From: Taudactylus pleione
Lineage: Eukaryota > Chordata > Amphibia > Anura > Myobatrachidae
Assembly: GCA_031769625.1 (NCBI GenBank)
Contig: JAUIMM010000121.1
Span: forward strand, 12,768,001-12,832,000
Direction: 5' to 3'
Length of the DNA: 64,000 bases
The translations under genes and the position numbers were made by a program. Positions 42,761-54,970 of this stretch are shown here, piece by piece. How positions within the stretch are numbered: position 1 is the stretch's first letter; each line of letters starts with the position of its first letter. A model generated the notes under the pieces. The model was given only the letters and a program-made list of their open reading frames with translations. It searched no databases and was not told the DNA's origin.

Positions 42761-43166
42761 TTTTAGTAGTTTTAGTTTTAATTAAATGTGGGGGTGGGGG
42801 GTGTTCTGTGGGGAACACAGAGTTAAAATTATCTTTGTGGTGTCCATGGAGCTCATCTATTGTATATACATATCTTTATCAGAATAGAGAAAAATAAATA
42901 AATAACAACAAATATTAGGATTAAAAAAAATGTATATTATAAAACACTAAAAGAAATACACATTAAGGGTAAGAGTAAAAATACACATTTAGTGTAATAT
43001 TACACAGTATGGATGGTTCACATGAAAAAGGCTTGGAACACAAACAGGAAGTGTAATCACTTCTGATACACATTCACATTGAGGCTTGGAACACATGGCT
43101 CTTGTAAAAGAGCAGGAATTGGGAGAGAGGCTTGAAACACAAACAGGAAGTGATTGAAATCACTCC

Positions 43167-44056
43167 TAATAAACTAATGCACTAATCCATGATGAGGCTT
43201 GAAACACTACCAGGAAATAGTTTATCATCATCAAAATAGTAATTACGGAAAATAATATTCAAAATCAGAGAAATAGAATAACTATTTTTTTTTTTTTTTA
43301 ACTTTATGATTAGAGTTCTGAATGCATCATTAAGGACAGCAAGTAAAGTTTGTACTGGTAGAAACAAAAATAGAATTTTGGAACTTTATATTTAATTAAC
43401 ACAAACAGGAAGTGACACAATTAGGGGATAAAAGGAGAACCCTGGACACTATGGGTCATTCATCATTTGACTGAGAAACAGAACATACATAGGAGACAGC
43501 TGCAGTATTTGGATAGAGTAAGTACCTATGGGAGCACTGTTATATATTATATACTGAAAAGTGGGTTAGCAATATTAATTGAAATGTGATTTTAGGTGAT
43601 CCTAAGAAGTAACTATTTTATGAAGGGAAGATTATTCTACTAATTATCTAGTAAGTACCTATAAGTAATTATAGTTGAATTGGAGTCCTATATTTGTCTA
43701 ATGTTAAGAAGGTGGCCCGCCGAAATAACTCTGTATTTGCTATGTAAGATCCTTTTAAAACGTTTATGAATAAAATCATTTTAAATGATATATACAAGAA
43801 TTGATTCTGTCTTTTGGGTGGACTCTGGTATGATGGTCTCATTATAGAAATCTAAAGAAGAAATCCTCTCAAATCCAATAACAATCGGAGGCTCACTGTC
43901 CGATAGCGGTGATTGCCATGAATAGAGTGTGGAGTCCCGGCTTGTGGGGAGCGAACATCCCGATGGTCTCGACTTATGAGGCTTTTGGAGGCAAGAATTT
44001 AGTCACACTCTATACATGGCAAACACCGCTACTGGACAGTGAGCCTCCGATTGTTA
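43167..44056. other. Intron 1 with a 51-bp-arm foldback
   Basis: There is no gene. Arms 43882-43932 and 44003-44053 (CAATCGGAGGCTCACTGTCC and inverse, continuing through GCCATG and TAGAGTGTG) form a hairpin with a ~70-nt loop. A GCCGAAATAAC segment lies at about 43720, near the possible end of the Penelope unit. The foldback may belong to that element. Confidence 0.6.
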
Positions 44057-44264
44057 CAACTTGAGAGGTCTGGTTCATGAAGCCTTAAAAAAGGACCTTA
44101 TATACAAGTCCAGTGAGAGTTATATGACTGTGTTACAAAATTACAACCTTAATTGATAGCATATGAAGGAATCCCCCGATTGTGGATTTATTACATCTAT
44201 ACAGTTCCAGGATATAGGGATTTCTGGAGTGGTCTTCAGATGAGATATACGTTGTATGCATGAT

Positions 44265-44267
<3 letters not shown>

Positions 44268-44318
<51 letters not shown>
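44268..44318. repeat. (TA)n microsatellite
   Basis: About 25 uninterrupted TA units. A shorter (TA)n run lies at 44820-44836. Confidence 0.95.
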
Positions 44319-44322
<4 letters not shown>

Positions 44323-44884
44323 TATAGTGTTATTGAGATTGTGTCTTTTATAAATTATTATTTGATTGTATTATTGGCATCTTGGTATTTATTTCTGACA
44401 TGTCAAGTTATTATAATTCTATATTTTGATTCCAATGAACATTACCGCAACATCACTTAGCATAAGTTTTTTTTTTTACGACTATCTTCGGATAGTTGGT
44501 ATTTAGTAGGTTTACACCAACCTACAGGTGTGTGCTGCTATTTTTTATTTATTAATTATTATTTATTTACTATTTTTGTTGTCATCTTTCAATTAGCGTA
44601 CTGCTTACATTTTGCTGTGGTCTGAAATGCAGAGGAAATGTTTTTGGGATAAAGTTAATTGTCGTGGTAAAGAGGGACTTTGCAATTAATTGAAATTCAT
44701 CTGATCACTCTTCATGACACTCTGGAGTTTATGCAAATTGCCATCATAAAAACTGAAGCAGCAGACTTTGTGAAAACAAATACCTGCGTCATTCTCAAAA
44801 CTTTTGGCCATGGCTGCTATATATATATATATATATTGCAAAGCCTAGTGATGGTAGTGGTAATTTTGAGGGTAATCCACACCT

Positions 44885-45062
44885 TTGGATTTGCTACAGC
44901 TTCTAGAACAGACAAGTGTAGGTGTTGCCTATAGCAACCAATCTGATTCTATCTTTCATTTTCTAGGATGCAATAGAGAAATATTAGGTAGAAACTGATC
45001 GGTTGCTATTTGTTAAGGACAACACCTTTTGTTTTTTAGAAGCTGTAGTCAATCTGCGAGTC
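44885..45062. mobile_element. Decayed MITE related to 34998-35170
   Basis: It shares GTGTAGGTGTTGCCTATAGC and CAACCAATCTGATTC with that element, and the arms TACAGCTTCTAGAA and TTCTAGAAGCTGTA-like (AGAAGCTGTAG) face each other. More substitutions and an altered terminus indicate greater age. Confidence 0.6.
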
Positions 45063-45847
45063 CACATGAATTTATTATGTGGAGCAAAACTGCATCAATG
45101 CAATAGTTTATAAAAGTGCTAGTCCGGGAATACCCAGCAAACAAATGCAATGTATTTGAAATTAAACAGCTGCTAGATAACATGAGAAAAATATGCAGTT
45201 TTTAAAAGAAAGAATTAGTATTAACCAGCTTGAATACAAAAGAACTGTAGTGGTAATCCAGTGTCACTTTTGCTTTCACTTGTTTGCAAAAAGAACTGAA
45301 TGAGTGATGAGAGAATGGCTGCTGGCATTACAGATGGAAATTTGGTAAAGTGTGTTGTTTTTGCTGTTATCTACTGCAGCTAAGACTAGAAACCTGGTAT
45401 GAATATTCACAGTGCAGGGTCCTGCTAGTCACAGGGGAACTGAGGTGAGCTTCCAGCGTCGGTATTTCAACCGGCGGTTATTCAGCCGCCGGCATTTCAT
45501 ACCCATTTCTCTCTATCAGTGTATTGTTTCTGACAGGCAAAGGTGTGCAGTGATAAGCTGAGTAATTGCCGTAGTCTGCTTCCTCTTGTCAGGTATGGAG
45601 GTGGACGACATCTGGGGAACGTATTTAAAACAAGGAGATGAGTGTTTGCTAATACAATGCTGCAGCACTCCCCCTGGTGATGGGTTGAGGAATGGCACTT
45701 AGGTGGTTAATGGGCGAGTAATGGTCCTGATTCTTAACTCTAACTGATTATGAGCTGTGTTAAGAGAGGGACCGTTGAATGCAATATACAAATATTCAGG
45801 AAGCCCGCATAGTGATGAGCATTTACTATCTCTCTTCTGTCTTTCAG
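45063..45847. other. Intron 1, 3' part
   Basis: There is no gene. A GGTATTTCAACCGGCGG / CCGCCGGCATTTCA inverted pair lies at about 45460-45510 and resembles the start of the element at 61670. The exon 2 acceptor has a good pyrimidine tract (TCTCTCTTCTGTCTTTCAG) at 45829-45847. Confidence 0.6.
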
Positions 45848-46038
45848 GGTATATACAAGAAGAAGTATGGTTCCTTGTGGAAATCCTCTTTTGGCCGATA
45901 CAAAACTGTGTATGTTGCTGATGTCGATCTTTTAGAGACTTTACTGCGGCAGGAGGGAAAATATCCTATGAGAAGTGACATGGAACTCTGGAAAATACAC
46001 CGGCGTCTCAGAGACCTGGCCTACGGCCCGTTTACAGA
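45848..46038 (+). CDS. cyp27a1: CYP27 family P450, exon 2
   Basis: The exon starts GGTATATAC after ctttcag and ends GA before the donor gtgcgt, 191 nt, entering in phase 0 and leaving two bases of a codon. It encodes residues 80-143: [16 protein letters not shown] (first beta-sheet region), then [20 protein letters not shown] and [17 protein letters not shown] (helix B and the B-C loop), ending at YGPFT. The strings RQEGKYP.R.DMELWK.HR and YGPFT are characteristic of CYP27A1. KTVYVA is closer to the corresponding part of CYP27B1. The frame could run on past the donor, but the sequence after YGPFTE loses all family resemblance, which supports splicing at 46038. Confidence 0.92.
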
Positions 46039-46584
46039 GTGCGTTGTCAGACAAAGTATTGTACATTGTTACAGCATGGCTCTTTCACCTTGTACCAGTC
46101 AGCTGCAGGTTGAAATGTAGCATTACACCAGAAGGTGGTGGGGAAGAGGGAGCATGAATAGGATTCTGGAGCACTATTTTCATGGATTGCAGTGGTTTCA
46201 TGTCAGCCACACAATCATCTTTCTGCACTTAGTACATTTATCAATATTTTGTTTTTTTATATGTGCTAGGACACATTGTCTATGGCCACGATGCAAGATG
46301 ACTTTATGTTGCAATGAATCAATATATCAGTCGCCAGAGAGGTGTGGTAATCTGTGTTCTTTTATATCAAATCAGAGTAAGGCTTGTAGTGAGAGGGAGG
46401 GCATTTCACAGAGTGGGTGCAGCCAAAATAAAGCCCTGGCCCCTGTGACAGACAATGGGAGCAGGGAATGAGTGTGGATGAGAGATACAGTTGCACAGAG
46501 CAGAGCTGGTAGTCATTAAGTAAGGAGCTTGTATTTTGTATTTTGTAGCTTGTATTTTGGTATAGTTTGCTTGATAAACTTATA
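46039..46584. other. Intron 2, 5' part
   Basis: No repeat or gene is recognised. The reading frame of exon 2 continues by chance to 46120. Confidence 0.6.
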
Positions 46585-48140
46585 TAGGGTTGGTGGTCAG
46601 AATCACAACTGACACAATGCTGGCTCCGGAATCCCGATGGTCAAAAATTCAGACGCATGTTGGCATCAGTTTTAATCCTAACCATCCCATTTGGCTGCCT
46701 GACTCTAACCCTAGACCCAACTCCTGACCCTAACTCTAAGGGGTAAATTTACTAAGAATTGAGATAGGTCGAGATGACCATCTCGGGTGAGTTATTGATT
46801 TTTTTCCCTGCTTGCAAATTTACTAAAGGCAAAGTCGGGTGAGTTAGAGAGAGATTTCTCTCATCTCACTCGTAAAACTCAGGTGAGATAGCAATCTCTA
46901 ATCTTATAACCATCGGGCCAAATCGGAAGTACTTTTCACCTAAGACATACATCTCTCAAATTTACCAAAAATCAGGATGACAAGCTCGGGTGAGATAGGA
47001 GCAAACTCTCTGTCAAAATCACTTTTCAAACTCTCAACCCCCTGAGCTGCGAGATGGTCAGAAACATACACAAAACATTGTGATTTGTGTATGTTTCTTT
47101 CTGTAACTGGAAAAAATAAGAATAATTTGTAAAAAAAACAAAACGTGAGAACCCCCCTTAAAACACTAACCAGCCTCGGGCTTGCCAGCCTGTCCAGGTT
47201 CTTAACATTACAGGGAAAAAATGTGTAGGGATCCCCTGTGATGTAAGAACCAGCACAAGGCAGCAGGGACAGAGCTGGTTTCATATATACGTAAAAAAAA
47301 AATTATGTGAGTTCCACCATATATTTAAAACCAGCCCTGGACCCTTTCTAACGGGGGACTGATGCCACAGCCAGGGGTGCCCGGTCACCGTGCCCCCCAG
47401 CCGCAGCATCAGCTCTGACCGTTAGTCAGCCCAGGCCAGGGATCCCTGGGGAGTTGGTGACCCTCCCCAATAAAGGGGTCACCCTCTCCAGGGCACCCCT
47501 GGCCTAGGCTGATAAGCCCGGGGCTATCCCCGCCACCACTGGGTGGTGGGTGGCGGGTTGATTGTGTTTGGTGTAGTGTAAAAAATAGATTTATCATCAT
47601 TGTCTTTACAGTGGAACTACATTACATTACAGGGGATCCCTACACATTTTTTTTCCCTGTAATGTTAAGAACCAGGACAGGCTGGCAAGCACAAGGCTGG
47701 TTAGTGTTTTGGTGGGGGGACCTCACGTCATTTTTTTTAAGACATTTTTCTAATTTTTACAAGGCTTAACACACAAGCAGCAAGCACATATCTCACAGAT
47801 ATGTGCTGGCTGCTAGCTCGGGAGAAATTTGCAGAGAGAAAACACTTCAATCTCGGGTGAGTAATCTCCTGCAAAACGAGTTACTCGGGAGAGATATCTC
47901 GTTCTGCTTCACCATCGGCAAACTCGTTTAGCCTCAAATCGCCTGTTGGTAAATTTGGTAAAAGAAAAAAGATTAAATCACCAGAATTTTGGCAAATTCC
48001 AGCAAGATAAATCACTTTGAAAATCGGGACCATCTCGAATCTTAGTAAATTTACCCCTAATACTCACCGTTGGGATTCTGACCGCCTGGATTCCGGAGTC
48101 GGTATTCTGAGGACCGTTGGGATCCTGGCTACATACCCTT
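46585..48140. mobile_element. MITE interrupted by a younger MITE
   Basis: The ends around GTTGGTGGTCAGAATC, with CTGGCTCCGGAATCCCGATG, and the inverse CCTGGATTCCGGAGTCGGT near 48090-48110 form an inverted pair with TAACCCTA-like sequence inside. The 1318-bp element at 46740-48057 interrupts it. Confidence 0.65.
46740..48057. mobile_element. Family B-type MITE with TAA duplication, 1318 bp
   Basis: The ends read GGGGTAAATTTACTAAGAAT and, on the other strand, GGGGTAAATTTACTAAGATT. TAA lies outside both (46737-46739, 48058-48060). The interior has CTCGGGTGAG repeats facing inverse copies and the block with AGGGAAAAAATGTG whose inverse lies at 47645-47670. It shares its core with elements at 18425-21690 and 38090-39385. 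Confidence 0.88.
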
Positions 48141-48795
48141 ATATGGAAGCAGAAGTATTTTATATTTAATTTGGAAAAATACAGGCAACCAATGTAGGGG
48201 CTGACAGAGTGAAGCGTTTTGCGAGGAAGATCGGTAAAGAGACTACTGCAATTATCAATGCAGGAGATAATGAGTGCATGAATTAAAGTTTGTAGTGTGT
48301 TGTGTGAGATATGTGTATATTATAGAAAACTCTGATTTCTCTATGGAATGTTTTTTGATACATGGACAGAAGTGGTAATAACCCTTTTTTAGAATTTCTG
48401 CAAGAAGAAGGGGGTTATCGCCTGCATGATAAATATACCCCTTAATATTGAAGGTGTAGTATCCAGCATGCCAAGCCCCTCACTCACATCGCATTATTTA
48501 CCGTGTACCGATTATTTACAACTCATCTACAAATGTATGAGTGAATTCAACATTGCTATAATTAACAGTCTTCAGTACTGTAGTCCTGGAATGGGCAGGT
48601 TGTGCTGGGGAAGGCAGGAGGAAATACTGCGTATGCCCCGCTGCTGCTCCCACATTAAATGATGATCCCACTGCACTGGACACTTATCAGCTCCAGTGAT
48701 TCCAATGGCCCCATGGTGCTGCTGGCATTATGCAAATATCTTGGACTAACCATAATAAAAAGAAAAGCAATTTAGAGCCAACATTTCCACTTTAA
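48141..48795. other. Intron 2, no feature recognised
   Basis: Mixed AT-rich sequence without coding potential or clear repeat ends. It includes a short frame at 48426-48662 with no domain. Confidence 0.5.
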
Positions 48796-49666
48796 TGGGG
48801 CATATTCAATTAGGTGCAAAAAGTCCCGGACTTTTCGCATGCCGGACTTTTCGCCGTCATCGCTGGGTTTCCATGCGGAAAAGTATTGCGCGCATCCCTG
48901 CTTATCCCCGTATTCAATTAGAAATCGTTGAAAACGGCACCCGGTGAAATGTAAACAGGCGAAAAGTGCTGTCAGATTTGGGGAAATCAGCCTGACACCC
49001 CCCCAAAAGATGCACTAACATTGGGGATCATTGTTGATGCCCCTGTATAGCCCTGCTGAAGTTATTTGGAGTTCTTAAATGCTCTCATTAGCTGCTAATT
49101 TGTGTCTTTGAAGATTAGCATTTAGGAAATTTTTGGGGTGAAAATAACTAGTTCCAGTAAATTTGGGGTACATGAAAATGGGTGCAAGCATGGTTAAAAA
49201 TGGGAAAAGTGAGGTTTAAAAAACGTGAAAAACGCACCTTCAGCAAGCACCTGCAATAAAAAAAAAACACCTCCCCCATACTTGTAGACACCCTCAAGGT
49301 CTATATCGCTAGTTTTTAAGTTTGTACCCCAACTTTGAACTTTTTTACCCCCTTTTTCAAAGTAATTTTTTGGGATGTACTTTTAACATTTTTAGGGTTT
49401 TTTTTAAAGCAGTTTATCTTTGGGGACCTGTCCTAAGGGTGCAGGGTGGTTTCCCCCCCTTTGCACTCCAAAACCGCAATTCTGCACTTTTTTTTCGACT
49501 GCTATTCATAGGCAAAACTATTTCGCCGGGTTCAATGCACTGAGTTTCCGCACCGGGGAAAAGTCGCCACGATTGAATACGGGGATAAGTTTCCGCAGGC
49601 GAAATGACGTCACCGGCGAAACTTTTTTGTCGATAACGGCTTTTCGCACCTAATTGTATACGGCCC
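48796..49666. mobile_element. MITE with long inverted arms, copy 1
   Basis: The ends are GGGGCATATTCAATTAGGTGC-like, with the other strand GGGCCGTATACAATTAGGTG. TAA lies outside (48793-48795, 49667-49669). Each arm contains CTTATCCCCGTATTCAAT and CGGACTTTTCGC-type subrepeats. A related copy lies at 57415-58275, just before exon 3. Confidence 0.85.
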
Positions 49667-49984
49667 TAAGCATTAAAACGTCATTACATCCATGAAGCTT
49701 CAAGAGGAAGATGTGGCTCAGATTTACAGAGCAACTGCTATCTGGATTATCAGATAATTGATAAATAAGATGCCTGATCATGGGTTATTTTCTGCAGTGA
49801 CCCCAGTAATATACAGAGTGAAACCAAAATAAGCATCACTGGTGAAAACACCAGTATTCGCTAGCAAAAGGTCTTACATCCTTAGCTATGTCCTGAAAAT
49901 ACAAACATAAGAACAGCTTTGAAAAATATAAGTCAATAAATAATACTACTGTGGAATAAATAACATTCCTTCAAATGGAGGACA

Positions 49985-50445
49985 AATTACATGATTCTGA
50001 TGTGGACTCGTGCATTAGCAGCTGCGATTTTGTACACTATATGCAAATATGCTAATGCTACAGCCGTCTGGCGGCTTTACAGATCCAAGCGACTGCGGCG
50101 GTCACAGATCCTTTGATAATCGACCATCTGAGTAACCCTATTGTCGTGTAGAATGGCCAAGGGAACTGAGATGCTAGCTCCATATTTTCTGCGTATGGAT
50201 GGCATATATAGGCAGATACACGCTCCAAAAATGGTCACGTCTGTGGTTTTGCTGCCACTCCGTTACCTCCCACACAGCCCCTGTCTGTAAGTTACTAGCG
50301 ATTAAATCCTCACTACAACCATAGTCACATTTTAATGCAACTCAATCATCACTTGTGCGCATTGTGTCTAAGATGCAGGCGCAGTCCACCGATAATTGCT
50401 CAACTGCATGAACATCACAATAGCGTCCACATCTGAATCAGGCCC
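49985..50445. mobile_element. Family C MITE, right terminus
   Basis: The right end is ATCTGAATCAGGCCC at 50429-50443. CGATTTTGTACACTATATGC and TGCTAATGCTACAGC segments and a CTGATGTGGACTCGTGC left region resemble an inverse of the right end (GCGTCCACATCTGAATC). The left border is approximate. Confidence 0.55.
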
Positions 50446-50511
50446 TATGTACAGTATAACTCTCATGCTATACTGTACCACATTTCCTAGATCATCATAC
50501 TTTATATATTG

Positions 50512-51098
50512 GGGTCTATTCATAGATGTGAAAGTCCTGGTTAGCTGAAAACAGGGCCTTTCATTGCCTTCATCAATTCATAGAGGGGGTTACCGTGGAG
50601 AAAGTTATTCCTTCTCCAGCAGCACCCGCGCTTCGTGTATGAATTGCATCACCATACTTTTGTATGGTGCATGCAATTTATAAAGGAATGTAAAGCTCAG
50701 CTTTCCGTTTCTCTGCTGTGTACAGATTTGCCATCTCAGGGTGGTGTAATTTGTACTGCGAACCGAACAGAGCAGGAAACTTACATACTTCCCTGCTGTC
50801 TGTCTGGCACCTGGTGCTGGCTCTGACCCCTGTTACCCAGCGTCCATTGCACCAGGTCTGACCTGCTGCTATCAGACGCCGACGCATTTGTGCAGTGAGA
50901 AGCAGATATATCGAGCACCTGATATGTTTATCTTCTCACTGCTTCCAAGCATCACGGTGGGGCCGGATAGCGCATGAAGACGTCGGACAGGTAAGTGTAC
51001 ATGAATGGCTACTAAACATCACTATATATCGTATCGATGTGATGCAGCATATAGTGATATTTTTCAGTAGCCACTTCATGTTCTTCTAAATAGACCCC
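50512..51098. mobile_element. MITE with GGGTCTATTCATAGA ends
   Basis: The left end GGGGTCTATTCATAGA and right end TCTAAATAGACCCC are inverted. ATTG may be duplicated on both sides. It contains CATCACTATATATCG and CATATAGTGATAT as an internal hairpin, and a perfect CAGGTAAGTG donor-like site at 50988-50997. Confidence 0.7.
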
Positions 51099-51429
51099 AT
51101 TGTACAGTACTCTGAAATATACTGTATACATTTTGCAATTTGAGATCAAGGCAAGAGTCTCCTTTAGAATTAAATAAAGGATAAATACACTTCCTCCAGT
51201 CATTAGACTAAAGATTAATTTATTGCAGTGTCATTGAGCATCTGCCCATCCTCTTGTTAGTAGTGTGGTGACAGTGAATAGAGTTAATGGAAGGATCCTT
51301 AGTACTTTCATTCACTCTGTCAGTCACATAAATTGCAATAAGAAGCCCAAACAGTTGTGTTGCTGGATAAATTGTTTCCTGTGGTACCCACGGTCTTCTG
51401 TCCTTACAACTACAAGACCAGTGCTTGGG

Positions 51430-54400
51430 TACCAATTGATTTTTAGTTGGAAAAGGAAGAAGAGGAAGATAGTAAATTTTACGAGAGATGGAATAAGATC
51501 TTACAAGAATGCCCAATATCTCTGATGGAATTAATTGTCCAACAAAGTAAAAAGGATTTAACAAAAATAAAATAACAAATCAATACCCTTACCACCACTA
51601 TACTATCATCTAGAGAATTGGAAGAATATCACATGATGGAAAAATACATGGAAAGTAAAATCCTGAAAAAAGAAAAGAAAGAAATAATATTAAAAAAACA
51701 AAGAGAATTCAAAAGAGATCTAAAGGATAAAAGGGAAAGAAATAAGCCTTTTGAAATCAATAGGAGTCCATGTACAGTGATGACCCCAATCAGGAGACAC
51801 AATTCCTATGAGGAAGATTGCTCTTGGATTTGCGAGGAAACTGATCTGGAGATTCAAGAAACCCTGTATATTAGAAGAAGAGACCATAGAAATGACCAAA
51901 TGAATAATCACATATATAAGAGAGGTAATTTTAGGGAAGATGGATGGAAATATCCAAGGAAACCAAGAAGAGATGACCATGGACCAAGAACAAGACATTT
52001 TGAAAGGAGAACCCCCCCCAATATGTATAATGTTAGACGTCGACCACGTAGTCTATCCAGAGATATGTTCCTAATTAAAGATGAATGGCATATAAATGAG
52101 GAGAGAAGTTATAACAGCCCTCTTAGATTCCAGATAATGAGGGACAACATTTTTTAGACAAGAACAGGAGTAGGAACAACTGGAATTAAATACAAGAATA
52201 AATAATAAGCAAAAGAGAAGGGGCTGTAGGGGTGGAAAAAGGAAACTAAAAATTAATCCCATACAAACCAGGGTAGATAATTCAGATGACGAGGAGAAAG
52301 ATACAAAGGTCTTCAATCTTAATAGCCATTTATTAACAGAGGATGAAAGTTCAGTTTTACGAAAGTAATAAACTGAATAAGTTTGACACTTATTAGACTT
52401 ACAGAAATTTGTGAGGAATGTGTCTTTGAAGAAATATTTTTTTAAGTTGTAAAAAAGAAGGTCTAAACCACAATCTATTTTTAATCTCACCTTCAATAGG
52501 GGCTGTTTTATTGTCAGCTTCCTTAAAACTGCCAGTTCAGATTTAGAAAAGATCAATAAACAAAGAAATATACATCAGAAAAATAACCTGACCTATAAAG
52601 AGAGTGGCATTAAAAAACTTGGGGGAGAATCATGATATCACGACAAAACCGGCCGATGAAGGCGGGGGTATCGTGATTATGGATACTAAGAACGATACTA
52701 TAGAAATTATGAGACAATTGAATATAAAGATACATATGTGACTCTAAAATGTAATCCTAGTGATAAATTAGAAAAGAACTTGGTTACCCTACTATCTAAA
52801 TATAAAAACTTAGGAACCCTTTCAGAAAATTAGGTAAAATATATTATCAATCCTTCACCTTCTATACCAGTTTTTTATACTCCAAAATCCATAAGGATTC
52901 CACTAACCCTCCTGGATGCCCCATTGTGGCTGGCACAAATTCATTAACAGCTAATTTATCTAATTTGTTGGACCATCATCTACAACCGTAGGGCCTTAAA
53001 TTAAAGATACCACTGATCTTCTAAATAAAACTGTTAATCTTAAATGGAAAGTGGATTTTATTCTAATGATCGCAGACGTAAGTAGTCTATACACAATTAT
53101 AGAACACTCTAAAGGTGTAGAGGCGGTCAAATTTTACCTGGATGAAAGTGGCTTACAAGAGAAAAAAAACAATTTTTATAAGAGGGAATAAAATTTATTT
53201 TAGAAAATAACCATTTTTTGGTTTTTAGGCAAATACTTTCTTCAACAAAGAGGAATGGCAATGGGCACACTATTTGCGCTGGCCTACGCAAATTTATTTA
53301 TGGGATATTGGAAATTTACAACCATTTTGAACAATAACAAATTCCGCAATAATATTATACATTGGTATAGGTATATAGATGATATTTGGCTTGTATGGAA
53401 AGGTGGGGAGAATACACTCGAAGAATTTAAGAAGATCCTAGAAAAGAATCCCTTCCACATACAGTTAACTTATAGTTCCAGTAAGAAGGAGGTACATTTC
53501 CTTTATCTGACATTCTATATAGAAAACAATCTGTTGAAAACTAGAAACTATTGCAAACATACAGACTGTAACGCCTATATTGATATCACTAGTAACCATC
53601 ATCCCGTTTGGTTAAGAAATATCCCGAAAGGTCAAATTAGACATATTCGAAGGAATTGTACAGATGTGGGTATTTTTGAGGAACAAGTTAAAATCTTCAA
53701 AAAAAGACTCACCCCCAAGGGTTATACAGGAACGTATATTGATGTTCCTATTAATGAAATGATTACCCATGAAAGAGAGGATCTTTTGAAACCAAAATTA
53801 CATTCAGAAGTCCCCTCTTATGAGTTCACACTTTCCTTTATGACACCTTTTAGTGGTCAGCACAAAGAAGTTGAAAAACTGATTAGAAGACACTGGAACT
53901 TATTAACAAGAGACCCTGTTCTCAAATCTATTATTCCAACAAGACCGAAATTTGTGTATAGAAGGGCTCCGAATCTTAAAAATAAGATAGGCAAGAGTAG
54001 TATCCCCCTGAAGAGAACAGGAAGAACTGGGACCAAGGGCTTCCATCGTTGTGGGACCTGTCTTGTTTGTAGGAATTTTACTAAACAATCCCCGAAGACT
54101 GAAGAATACAAGTCCTTCAGTATAGGGATGAGCCACCAGATATTAGACTTTATCACGTGCAACAGCAAAAACTGTATTTATCTTATAGAGTGCACGTGTG
54201 GTCTGCAAATTATTGGACAAACATCGAGGTCATTAAAGGACAGATGGGCCGATCATTTAAGAAATGTTAAAAAAGGCTTTGAGAAACATTCTCTATATTT
54301 CCATTTTAAAGAACATCATAACAATTCTAGTAATTTTATTAAGAGTATGATTGGTATAAAGATAGTAGAAAGCCACTGGAGAACAAAAGATGTTGAGACC

Positions 54401-54496
54401 CGCTTAGCACAAACTGAAATTAAACATTTATATGATTTAAAGACTCTGATACCAAATGGACTCAATGGGGATTTCGAGCTGAAATGGTTTTTATAA
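51430..54496 (+). pseudogene. Penelope-like RT and GIY-YIG protein
   Basis: The N-terminal part (51430-52160) is very rich in Lys, Arg and Glu, including MEEYHMMEKYMESKILKKEK. Frameshifts and stops occur around 51550, 52157, 52740-52860 and 53190. RT blocks: TTKPADEGGGIVIMD at about 52640; ADVSSLYT at about 53075; then a 413-codon frame from 53255 with RGMAMGTLFALAYANLFMGY, the catalytic YRYIDDIWLVW at 53360-53395, and KKEVHFLYLTFYI. The linker has CGTCLVCRNF, and the nuclease has NCIYLIECTCGLQIIGQTSR followed by LKDRWADHLRNVKKG and FKEHHN (54165-54325). The frame stops at 54496. The catalytic Asp pair and GIY-YIG core are intact, so the 3' half is young-looking, but the 5' half is broken. 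Confidence 0.9.
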
Positions 54497-54920
54497 AGTT
54501 TGTTTTGTGGTTTTTAAATTCTCATTCAGATATTTCATTGTGTGAAACCTTTCTTAAATATACTGCAAACTAGTACCTTCTTGGATGTTTATTTACTATA
54601 TGGGTGATCCTCTTTTTAGCTATGAGACTCCCGGCTAGACATTCCAAGATGGCTAAAACTTATAAGATAGATCGATTCCGGAAGTGACGTGCGCGTTACA
54701 TCAAGCCATCGGAAGTGGCTCTTACGCGCTCCAAGATAGCGTTTATCAGTTTTATGGATATTATTAAAGGTTTTATTTATATGATGTGTATTTACTTGCT
54801 TGTATCAGTGTATAATAAGGGATGGTTAATGCTGATATACATTACTGTTATGTTTGGATGTGAGAGAAACAATTAACCAATGGGGGATGAGTGACTGGTA
54901 TTTAAGTCCTACCTACTGAC

Positions 54921-54970
54921 CATACCTTGAAGAAGACTTTCTTATAAGTTGAAACGCGTTGATTTTAAGG
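54921..54970 (+). ncRNA. Degenerate hammerhead-like core of the Penelope element
   Basis: TTGAAGA (54927-54933) stands where CTGAAGA is expected. A stem II with ACTT/AAGT follows, then GAAA (54951-54954) and the palindrome ACGCGT, then T. The order matches the minus-strand motif at 37474-37520, but the conserved first C of the core is T and stem I is weak, so activity is unlikely. Confidence 0.45.

Larger units (their letters stand above)
41214..43166 (-). mobile_element. Penelope-like element remnant flanked by inverted repeats
   Basis: About 210 bp at 41220-41440 (with CACTTCCTGTTTGTGTT and GCCTCAATGTGAATGTG) is repeated inverted at 42950-43166. A second inverted pair lies inside (41755-41840 and 42800-42890, with TCCATGGACACCA and GTGTTCCCCACAG). 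The minus strand between them codes for the C-terminal GIY-YIG part of a Penelope-like protein. Inverted and direct long terminal segments are known for Penelope-like elements. The RT is deleted. Confidence 0.75.

Noticed and set aside
43882..44053. Foldback considered as a tRNA or structured RNA gene
   Set aside because: Arms of 51 bp with a 70-nt loop do not fit tRNA or known small RNA shapes. It is more likely part of a repeat element.
44268..44318. (TA)n run as a replication origin or regulatory site
   Set aside because: Simple TA microsatellites are common in such introns, and nothing around it supports a specific role.
46039..46120. Continuation of the P450 exon 2 frame past the donor
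   Set aside because: Family resemblance ends exactly at YGPFTE, a donor is present there, and exon 3 restores the family sequence in the right phase.
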